Part shown: piece by piece, positions 57,780-64,000 of the stretch
How positions within the stretch are numbered: the stretch's first letter is position 1
How the letters are laid out: the number at the start of each line of letters is the position of its first letter
DNA from: Vibrio lentus
GTDB lineage: Bacteria; Pseudomonadota; Gammaproteobacteria; Enterobacterales; Vibrionaceae
NCBI RefSeq assembly: GCF_030409755.1
Contig: NZ_JAUFQE010000002.1
Coordinates: 1,116,001 to 1,180,000, forward strand
Direction of reading: 5' to 3'
DNA: 64,000 bases
Notes under the pieces: model-generated
Databases searched by the model: none
The model's input: only the letters and a program-made list of their open reading frames with translations
Told to the model about the DNA's origin: nothing
Position numbers and translations under genes: made by a program

Positions 57780-58907
57780 CTACAAATCTTTAACTTGGAT
57801 TGATGAAAAATGTTGGCCCTCTTGAACGTATTGCGCGCCGTTCACAACGACATAATCACCATCGTTGAGTTCTGATTCGACACACGCTGTGTTTTCAGCG
57901 AGTGACGCAACATGTACGGAAACCGATATTGCTTGCGAGTCCTTGATGGTGAACACTTGTTCGTTGCCTGATTGGTTAACGATGGAAGAGTAAGGTAGGC
58001 AAAAATTGTTGCTTTTTTCACCCAGTTGAGTGGTGAGGGTGACGGCTTTACCAGGCAGTAAACGGAGCGTGTCGCTCTTTGCTAAGTCATCTAAGCGATA
58101 AGTGACTGAATAAGTTTGTTTGATTGGGTGAGGGAGTGTTGAGATCTCAGTTGCTTGGCCTGTGATAGAGTTTTTTGCGTTATACCAACTGATGGTTGCT
58201 TGTTGATCGGCTTTGAATTGATGAATTAAGTTTTCAGGTACATCAATGGTGACTTCAAGCTTTTCTGGTTTGTGAATGGTGAAAACCGAGATTCCCGGAA
58301 GTACTTGTTCGTATTGATCGAAATTTGAAGATGCAACCACGCCATCGAATGGCGCAAGCAGGCGAGTGTAGCGAACCGAGTCTTTGGCTCGACGAATGTT
58401 TTGCTCAACCACTTTAACGGCGGCTTCGCTGCGTTCGTAACCGCTGATCGCACGGTCTAAATTGACATTGGCAATCGCGTTGTCAGCAATCGCTTGTCTT
58501 ACTCGAGCTAATTCTGCTTTTGCTAATTTGTGAGCCGATTTTGCTTCTAACGCACGAGCTTGTAGCTCCTCTAGCGCAACTTGGTAATCGTGCGGGTCTA
58601 GCTGAGCTATCGCTTGGCCTTTCTTAACGCTGTCGCCAGTTTTTACTAACAATTCTTGAATGGTACCGGGAACGCGAAAAGCCACGCCTGCTGTTTCAAC
58701 CGATTGGAGCTTACCCGTAAAGGTTTTGCTGGTTTGTTGAGATTTCGATTCAAGTTGGATGACTTGAATTGGGCGCGCTTCCGTTGTTTTGATCGAAGCT
58801 GCTGACGCTTCCAGAGAAACAGATGGCTCCGTGACAACAGACTGATTGCAACCGATAAGAGGCAAAAGAGTGGCGGCGAGTAGAGAGTAGCGATAGATAG
58901 ACATCAT
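57780..58907 (-). CDS. RND periplasmic adaptor subunit (MFP family)
   Basis: A 375-residue membrane-fusion lipoprotein: lipobox LPLIGC (Cys about residue 20), barrel/lipoyl hairpin GTIQELLVKTGDSVKKGQAIAQLDPHDYQVALEE, alpha-hairpin of about 80 residues and MP domain near the C terminus. It starts one base after the end of the intergenic region and its stop is adjacent to the pump start. First gene of the efflux operon. Likely regulated by the adjacent LysR protein. Confidence 0.9.
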   Translation of the reverse strand: MMSIYRYSLLAATLLPLIGCNQSVVTEPSVSLEASAASIKTTEARPIQVIQLESKSQQTSKTFTGKLQSVETAGVAFRVPGTIQELLVKTGDSVKKGQAIAQLDPHDYQVALEELQARALEAKSAHKLAKAELARVRQAIADNAIANVNLDRAISGYERSEAAVKVVEQNIRRAKDSVRYTRLLAPFDGVVASSNFDQYEQVLPGISVFTIHKPEKLEVTIDVPENLIHQFKADQQATISWYNAKNSITGQATEISTLPHPIKQTYSVTYRLDDLAKSDTLRLLPGKAVTLTTQLGEKSNNFCLPYSSIVNQSGNEQVFTIKDSQAISVSVHVASLAENTACVESELNDGDYVVVNGAQYVQEGQHFSSIQVKDL

Positions 58908-58983
58908 GAATTGCTCCGAAATATTGATGGGGCAATTCTATCGAGATGACGCGCAGAGATAATCAGTGCTAACGGTATAACAC

Positions 58984-59002
58984 TGTCACATTATTTGTGA
59001 CA
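58984..59002. promoter_or_regulatory. Palindromic operator-like site upstream of the efflux operon
   Basis: TGTCACA at 58984-58990 and TGTGACA at 58996-59002 form a perfect inverted repeat around TTATT. It lies just 3' of the LysR gene and about 77-95 bp upstream of the adaptor start, so it could be an operator in the operon's own promoter or a hairpin ending the lysR transcript. The 19-bp form TGTCACAN5TGTGACA includes a T-N11-A-like arrangement as LysR-type sites have. Confidence 0.55.
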
Positions 59003-59006
59003 ATTA

Positions 59007-59885
59007 TTAGAGTTTTGGTAATTCTTGTAATAAGAAATCAATCAATAACTGGCTGGCATGACTCAATGCTTTTCGCTGTGGATACAGCAACCACGCTTCT
59101 TCTTTTTCCAAAGTCTCCGTCGGGAACAGGTTGACCAACGAGCCTTCTTTCAGCTCTTGTCGAACCATCAATTGGGGTAATAAGGCAATGCCTCGGTGAC
59201 GGGTAGAGGCACCTTTCACAAAGCCAATACTGTCACTGACGATAGACGGTTCAACTTTCACAACTTGATTCGAGATTTCCCACTCTTTATCTATATCACC
59301 ACTTGGCCAGCGGAAACACACAAACGGAAATTTAGACAATTCTTCAAGCTTTGTGGGTTTGCCTGACTTAGCGAGGTATTCAGGGCTAGCAACAAAAATA
59401 CGCTGTAAATCCATTACCTTACGAGCGACGACATTCGAATCGCTTAGTCGTCCTCCATGCATAGCAAGGTCTAACCCTTGACGATACATGTCGATAAAGC
59501 CATTGCTGATGCTGCGAATATCAAGCTCAACCTCTGGGTAGAGATCTTGGAACTTAAATAGGGTGGCTTGAACAATATCGCCAGTTTCTGGAAGCAAACC
59601 TATCTTCACGCGACCATGCGGTACTTCCAATAAGTTAGACGCCATGTGATTGGCCTTTTCAAGCGCGCTCAGTGCTTTCAACAATTCGTTGTAATAGAGT
59701 TCCCCCGACTTAGTCACCGATAAACTGCGTGTTGTACGAAAGAAAAGCTGCATGTTGAGTGCTTTCTCTAGATCGTTAATACGTCTACTCACGTTCGCTC
59801 GAGGCACGTCCAGTGCGTTGGCGGCAGCGGTAAAGCTTCCGAGTTCAACAACAGTAGTGAATAGTTTGAGATCTTCGATTTTCAT
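59007..59885 (-). CDS. LysR family transcriptional regulator
   Basis: A 292-residue LTTR from ATG 59885 (MKIEDLKLFTTVVELGSFTAAANALDVPRANVSRRINDLEKAL, the winged HTH); a longer frame from 59963 is rejected. The effector-binding domain starts with GRVKIGLLPETGDIVQATLFKFQDLYPEVELDIRS. It is encoded immediately upstream of the RND operon on the same strand (99-bp gap). A role in controlling that operon is the usual arrangement and is inferred. The inducer is unknown. Confidence 0.9.
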   Translation of the reverse strand: MKIEDLKLFTTVVELGSFTAAANALDVPRANVSRRINDLEKALNMQLFFRTTRSLSVTKSGELYYNELLKALSALEKANHMASNLLEVPHGRVKIGLLPETGDIVQATLFKFQDLYPEVELDIRSISNGFIDMYRQGLDLAMHGGRLSDSNVVARKVMDLQRIFVASPEYLAKSGKPTKLEELSKFPFVCFRWPSGDIDKEWEISNQVVKVEPSIVSDSIGFVKGASTRHRGIALLPQLMVRQELKEGSLVNLFPTETLEKEEAWLLYPQRKALSHASQLLIDFLLQELPKL

Positions 59886-59956
59886 AGGAAATACGCTTTG
59901 AATACAGGCTGAATGTCTGTTCGGTATCGTATACCAAATAGTATATAAAATCGAAA

Positions 59957-59988
59957 AAACCAATGAGTAATCAGCTACTCATTGGTTT
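59957..59988 (-). terminator. Intrinsic terminator of the polysaccharide operon
   Basis: AAACCAATGAGTA and TACTCATTGGTTT make a perfect 13-bp stem with a 6-nt loop. On the - strand it follows the sugar transferase gene and is trailed by T residues. Confidence 0.8.
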
Positions 59989-60074
59989 TAATAGGACTTG
60001 AATCAAAAAGAGAGGGACTAGTACAAACTGATACTGACAGCTGTTAACAGTTAGTTGTTAGTAAAGTCTACTTT

Positions 60075-60734
60075 TTAACGCCCTCGGCCATCGACCATCA
60101 CAACAATCGTTTTCGTGATAATGCTCAAGTCAGCAGCAATCCAAGATTTTACAGAACATAGACTCAGTGCGTAACTATGGTCAAAACCGACTTTGCGGCG
60201 AACATCATCAATGCAAGTGTCATAGCCTTGATTGACCTGAGCAAGCCCCGTAATACCAGGCATCACGCCATAAGTGCGGTCTGCAAAGTATGGGATTTCA
60301 TTCTCTAACTTGTTGTAGAAGGTTGGGCGTTCAGGGCGCGGACCAATCAACGACATTTCACCTTTAAGCACATTGAATAACTGGGGGAGTTCATCAAGTC
60401 GTGTCTTTCTCAAAAAGCGACCCACAGGTGTTATACGTGGGTCATTCTGTGTTGCCCAAACCGCACCAGAACGAGTTTCTGCATCTTGATACATGCTACG
60501 AAACTTCATGATTTCAAAAATCTCCATTTTTTCTGGTGTCGATTTTCCCACGCGAAGTTGGCGATAGAAGATAGGACCGCGAGAAGTCAGTGCAATGGCC
60601 AGTGCGATAAAAGGGAATACCGGAGATAAGATGACTAACGCGAGTAAAGAGCTAACAAAATCAAAAGTTCGTTTCGCGCGAGAAATCTTGCTTTGGTATA
60701 GGTTTTGGTTTGATAGTTGGTCAATATTCATCAT
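60075..60734 (-). CDS. Undecaprenyl-phosphate sugar phosphotransferase (WcaJ/PglC-like)
   Basis: A 219-residue bacterial sugar transferase with a single N-terminal membrane anchor (RTFDFVSSLLALVILSPVFPFIALAIAL). Catalytic landmarks are KFRSM, RKTRLDELPQLFNVLKGEMSLIGPRPERP and the conserved GRY-type tail. It adds the first sugar-1-phosphate to undecaprenyl phosphate to begin exopolysaccharide or capsule repeat-unit synthesis. It lacks the N-terminal four-helix domain of full WcaJ. Last gene of the three-gene cluster. Confidence 0.9.
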   Translation of the reverse strand: MMNIDQLSNQNLYQSKISRAKRTFDFVSSLLALVILSPVFPFIALAIALTSRGPIFYRQLRVGKSTPEKMEIFEIMKFRSMYQDAETRSGAVWATQNDPRITPVGRFLRKTRLDELPQLFNVLKGEMSLIGPRPERPTFYNKLENEIPYFADRTYGVMPGITGLAQVNQGYDTCIDDVRRKVGFDHSYALSLCSVKSWIAADLSIITKTIVVMVDGRGR

Positions 60735-60743
60735 AGTCAGTCC

Positions 60744-61937
60744 TTAACGATTAGCTCTAGTCCAAGGGGAGTTTTCAAGTCCTAATAGGTAACGTACGCC
60801 ACCAATGAAGTTGGCATAATGACCAACGATTAAATAGGAAATTAAAGAAACAGGTTTGTTGATGAGTCTGCTAGGCAAGATGCAACCAAGTACACCAATG
60901 CTGTAAACAAACACTTGTGCCCAAAGAAGTACTTCAAACAATAGATATTCGTTGAGTAATATTGAGCATATTAAGCACACAATCATTAGATATGGGGTTA
61001 ACAGTCGTAGCCCTTTTCCTGAAAAGAACGCAAAAGCGATGCCCTTAAATTTAGGGCTGAACAGGCCAAATAATCGTATGGCTTGTTGCATGTTGCCTGC
61101 AGAGATTCGCAGCCGTCTATTGAAGTCAGTCTTAAGATTTGACTCTTCCAGCTCCAGTGCAACCATCTGTGTTTCGTATTCTGCAATGTAGCCTTGTTTG
61201 ACTATCTGCATTGGTAAAATGAAATCGTCGTTAATGGTATTAAGTGGTAGTGGAGTGAACAATGCCGTTCTGAACAGATAAAAAGCACCGTGCGAACCTA
61301 AACTTGAACCAAATGACGCTTCGCACTCTTTCACTGATGTTTGATACTGCCAATATGCATCTTCGCCTACATTACCTGTTGGACATAATTGATAGGTTGC
61401 GTTTACCACACCAACCGCGTCACTTTCAAAGTGAGCAGCAGCAATCAACAGTGCATCTAATGAAATCAGGGCAGACACGTCACTGAGCGCTGTAATATTG
61501 CTGGTAATATTAGTCACTTCTTCATTGAGTACCGCCACTTTACCTCTGTTTTGAACATGGTCGTGTATCTCAAAGTGAATGTCGCTACACATTGCTTCTT
61601 GGATGGTCATTTGGGCGATGTTTACTGTGTCGTCGGTACAGCCATCGCAAGCAATCACGACACGCAGTTTCGTTCTTGGGTAATCTAACGCCGCTAAGTT
61701 ACGAATCTTATCGGCAATCCATTGTTCTTCGTTAAACGCAGGAACAAGGACGGTGACGGTTGGAAGTGTGCAATCCTGTTGTTCATCTTTGTAACAACGA
61801 GAGCTTTCGCTCACAGTACGCGCTGGATGATGTCTTGCATACCAACGCAGCAGTATTGGATACGCCGCGTGATGATAAACAATCAAGGCTCCAGAAAATA
61901 AACATAGGCTCGCAAGCAAAAGGTCAATCATGCGCAT
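60744..61937 (-). CDS. GT2 family membrane glycosyltransferase
   Basis: A 397-residue glycosyltransferase: one N-terminal helix, then the GT2 domain (TVTVLVPAFNEEQWIADKI, VVIACDGCTDDTVNIAQMT, NRGKVAVLNEE), and at least three C-terminal membrane segments (about residues 306-380). The layout is like cellulose/hyaluronan synthase-type enzymes, so it may polymerise or extend the chain. The usual QxxRW motif appears altered (RLRISAGNMQQAIRLFG). It overlaps the upstream GT4 gene by 10 bp (or ATGA from the second ATG). Confidence 0.85.
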   Translation of the reverse strand: MRMIDLLLASLCLFSGALIVYHHAAYPILLRWYARHHPARTVSESSRCYKDEQQDCTLPTVTVLVPAFNEEQWIADKIRNLAALDYPRTKLRVVIACDGCTDDTVNIAQMTIQEAMCSDIHFEIHDHVQNRGKVAVLNEEVTNITSNITALSDVSALISLDALLIAAAHFESDAVGVVNATYQLCPTGNVGEDAYWQYQTSVKECEASFGSSLGSHGAFYLFRTALFTPLPLNTINDDFILPMQIVKQGYIAEYETQMVALELEESNLKTDFNRRLRISAGNMQQAIRLFGLFSPKFKGIAFAFFSGKGLRLLTPYLMIVCLICSILLNEYLLFEVLLWAQVFVYSIGVLGCILPSRLINKPVSLISYLIVGHYANFIGGVRYLLGLENSPWTRANR

Positions 61938-63028
61938 ACTCCCTTTGAAATATCGTCGTAAGATTCAACCATCTTCACTATGTCAAAATTATCTAACACA
62001 TAAGTACGAGGCGATAAGAATCGTTCGTGTTGGTTGTCTAGTAGCGCGCTAGCTAATCCCGTAATACTCCCTTTATTCACAAGCGTTCCACTGACTGGAC
62101 ATAAGGTTTCATCAACGGCACCTACATTCATCGCAACGGTAGGGACGTTACATGCCTGTGCCTCAAGAGTTGAAAGCGGTAACCCTTCATGACGTGAAGG
62201 TAAGCAGAAAGTATCCAGAGCGCCGTAAAAAGTAGTCATGTCTTCAACTAGACCAAGAAAGATAACGCGATCATTAAGGTTTAGTCTGTTGGTCAGTTGC
62301 GCTAATTTTTTTTGTTTGGAACCGCCACCTGCAAATACGACAACCATATTTTGGGGCAGTAGTGCGAGGGCTTTGATGAGTTGGTCTTGGCCTTTAACGT
62401 GTTCCAATCGGCCTGCACAACCAATCATGTGCTTGTCTTGTGGTAGATTTAACGCTGTTCTCGCATCTATCTTAGACATCGGCTTGAATTTGTTGCAATC
62501 AACGCCGTTCTTGATGGTAATGATGTTCTCGTATGAGAAAGCAGAACGGAGTTGTTTGTAAACACGAGTTGCGTCAGCGACCAATGTTGGTTGAGCGGCT
62601 TTAAGCGCTAATGCCTGTAAGCGTCGGCGCTTGTCATCTTGAAGGTGCCAAGCGTCATGCTCAGTATGAATTCGCGTTGGAACACCTGATACACGAGCAG
62701 CGTAACCCGCATAGAGTAGAGGGCCTATGTGATGAGTGTGAACAACATCAGGGCGAATGCCTCTAAACGCTTTGATGAGTTTTATGATGATGTTGAATTG
62801 AACACCGGGCTCTTTGTCTAAAAACACAATTTGATTGTGGTAAGGCTGAAGCTTCGGCCAGTTCTTGATGGATTCGTCTTTGGTACCTTCAATACTGACG
62901 ATCAACACTTGATCAACTGGCTTAGCAAGGCGCAGAAGATCCAGAGTTAACGTCTCCAAACCGCCAGGAGCAAGGTGCTGAACAACATGTATTATCTTTT
63001 TGCCATTCTTTGTGTTTTGCTTTCCCAT
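61928..63028 (-). CDS. GT4 family glycosyltransferase
   Basis: A 366-residue GT-B enzyme: N-terminal HLAPGGLETLTLDLLRL and VHTHHIGPLLYAGYAARVSGV with the HH motif typical of EPS GT4 enzymes; C-terminal VGCAGRLEHVKGQDQLIKAL, and the donor-binding EX7E equivalent PSRHEGLPLSTLEAQACNVPTV. It adds a sugar to the lipid-linked repeat unit. It overlaps the next gene, so the three glycan genes form one operon starting at about 63028. Confidence 0.9.
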   Translation of the reverse strand: MGKQNTKNGKKIIHVVQHLAPGGLETLTLDLLRLAKPVDQVLIVSIEGTKDESIKNWPKLQPYHNQIVFLDKEPGVQFNIIIKLIKAFRGIRPDVVHTHHIGPLLYAGYAARVSGVPTRIHTEHDAWHLQDDKRRRLQALALKAAQPTLVADATRVYKQLRSAFSYENIITIKNGVDCNKFKPMSKIDARTALNLPQDKHMIGCAGRLEHVKGQDQLIKALALLPQNMVVVFAGGGSKQKKLAQLTNRLNLNDRVIFLGLVEDMTTFYGALDTFCLPSRHEGLPLSTLEAQACNVPTVAMNVGAVDETLCPVSGTLVNKGSITGLASALLDNQHERFLSPRTYVLDNFDIVKMVESYDDISKGVCA

Positions 63029-63346
63029 AATATTGCTCCCTTCAGTAACGCTCTAATGTTGCAACCTAGCTTTCTGTTTCGTTCTGTTGTTACCATTGCA
63101 CGTGCCGTGCCAGTTAATTATTTGATGATTTTCAAGCGGTTATGGATGATTGAAGTTGAGGGTAAGGCAATTCTCAAAATAGGAATCAAAACAGAATCTG
63201 TGGTTGAAAGAATGATAAGAAAATCGGAGAGTTAATGGTCAAAGTGAAACTGGCTATTAGAACCAACACAATTAAAAACACCAGCGCGAGGCTGGCGTTT
63301 TCATTTGTGTTTAGTTATTTCTGGTGATGGCGAGAGTGCTTTGTGG
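63029..63346. other. Intergenic region between the chain-length gene and the glycosyltransferase operon
   Basis: About 318 bp. A stem-loop at 63272-63304 is a - strand terminator for the chain-length gene. The remainder should hold the promoter of the glycosyltransferase operon; no clear JUMPstart (ops) element or RfaH motif is seen. A + strand ORF at 62975-63235 has no support. Confidence 0.45.
63272..63304 (-). terminator. Intrinsic terminator of the Wzz-like gene
   Basis: On the - strand, AAAACGCCAGCC and GCTGGTGTTTTTAATT form a stem with one mismatch followed by a T-run, 43 bp after the stop of the Wzz-like gene. Confidence 0.7.
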
Positions 63347-64000
63347 CTAACTCATTCGAGGAATAACAGTAATAACGGGCACCCCCATGATGTCTTCAAT
63401 TTCATCTTTTCGTTTGATTGATGAATCAAAGAGTTCGAACAATATCGCCAAACCTGTTCCTAAGCCGATCCCAGCAACTAGACCTGCAAGAATGAAGATG
63501 AATGCCGGCATGTTAGACTTGATGCTGGGTGTAAAGGGTAAATCGATAATCTTCACACGTTTGTTTTGTTCAAAAACACCTAATGATCCGGTTAATTGCG
63601 CCATCTCGTAACGTTCGGTGAGTTCATCGTAAAGCTGACGTTTAATATTCACATCACGTTGCAAGCGATACATCTCTTTTGCGTTCTCACCAAAGTTATT
63701 CGCTTTGTTTTCCAATTCAAAAATCATTGTACGAAGGCTTTTGGTTTCTTCGGTTAAAGACTCATAACGAGCTCGAACCAATTGCAAGCTGTGGAGCTGT
63801 GTCACTAACAAAGGTTGAATGTCGGAAAGCTTGTTTAATGTCGTGCTACTCGCGATGTCCCACAATTGATCGCTGTTCATGCCAGGTTGTTTTTGTTCCA
63901 ACAGCGCTTTTCGTTCATTCTCAAGTCTTTCTAGTTCACGAACTTTGGCTTGCACTGCACTGTGCTGGTTCGTGTATTTGGCTTGTAGCAGGGTAAGCGC
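63347..64000 (-). CDS. Wzz/GumC-type chain-length determinant, partial
   Basis: The C-terminal 217 residues of an exopolysaccharide chain-length/co-polymerase protein; the N terminus lies beyond the right edge. The sequence is a long coiled coil (ELERLENERKALLEQKQ; LQLVRARYESLTEETKSLR; MYRLQRDVNIKRQLYDELTERYEMAQL), then the periplasmic-proximal PFTPSIKSNMPAFIFILAGLVAGIGLGTGLAILFELFD membrane segment and the short KRKDEIEDIMGVPVI tail. The GNVR/Wzz pattern sets chain length of the polymer. There is no kinase domain, as in GumC rather than Wzc. A GTG at 63955 is internal. Confidence 0.85.
   Translation of the reverse strand, partial: ALTLLQAKYTNQHSAVQAKVRELERLENERKALLEQKQPGMNSDQLWDIASSTTLNKLSDIQPLLVTQLHSLQLVRARYESLTEETKSLRTMIFELENKANNFGENAKEMYRLQRDVNIKRQLYDELTERYEMAQLTGSLGVFEQNKRVKIIDLPFTPSIKSNMPAFIFILAGLVAGIGLGTGLAILFELFDSSIKRKDEIEDIMGVPVITVIPRMS

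Noticed and set aside
62975..63235. 86-codon + strand ORF between the chain-length and GT4 genes
   Set aside because: Overlaps the start of the GT4 gene antisense and crosses its probable promoter; no domain.

Overview
The window looks like a piece of a Vibrio chromosome, most likely close to the V. splendidus group. The evidence is about 120-bp attC-like sites that resemble Vibrio superintegron repeats, small Vibrionaceae proteins (a CCGSCS-motif peptide and a PBPRA1643-type SEC-C protein), an arginine ABC transporter with the artPIQM gene order, and moderate-to-low GC. The species is an inference. I found no rRNA or tRNA gene and no CRISPR array.

Region 1 (about 1-29.9 kb) is accessory DNA: some 35 small genes, nearly all on the + strand, mostly monocistronic or in very short operons, separated by degenerate attC-like spacers. 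Only the site at 392-512 is complete, and no integron integrase is present, so this reads as a decayed or 'ex-cassette' array. It holds nine GNAT acetyltransferases, small kinases, HIT, Nudix, PPOX, DinB, OsmC, HD and VOC proteins, and two IS110-family relics. Its most interesting part is 3.17-5.48 kb. There a perfect consensus LexA box inside a 38-bp palindrome precedes four closely packed genes: a frameshifted DUF1801 gene, a GNAT, a MNT nucleotidyltransferase and an AlkD/DNA-alkylation-repair-like HEAT protein. A second perfect LexA box sits on the promoter of another GNAT (26.3 kb). A mesX/mesD pair for folate-independent methionine synthesis lies on the - strand at 20.1-22.1 kb, divergent from a TauE/SafE permease. 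A MarR regulator and a membrane protein diverge from a region with two operator-like repeats (25.7 kb).

Region 2 (29.9-47.4 kb) is more chromosomal in character: a SEC-C protein, an SDR, a CatB-type acetyltransferase, a surface-antigen-type outer-membrane protein, cytochrome c, a Rof-like Rho inhibitor with a zinc-ribbon partner, gltS, a patatin lipoprotein, a GST, a U32 peptidase-family protein, a thioesterase, an MsbA-like ABC exporter, and artP-artI/J-artQ-artM behind ArgR-box-like sequences.

Region 3 (47.5-53.1 kb) is a second, better preserved cassette island: a Thg1-like 3'-5' polymerase gene with a LexA-like box upstream, an attC interrupted by a complete IS10-like element (1,322 bp, 9-bp target duplication), an unknown gene, an intact attC, and DUF6404, RraA-like, nucleotidyltransferase and DUF6434 genes.

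Region 4 (53.1-64 kb, all - strand) carries a LysR regulator followed by a tripartite RND efflux operon (adaptor, pump, outer-membrane channel), then an exopolysaccharide cluster (sugar transferase, GT2 and GT4 glycosyltransferases) and the C-terminal part of a Wzz/GumC chain-length protein that runs off the right edge.
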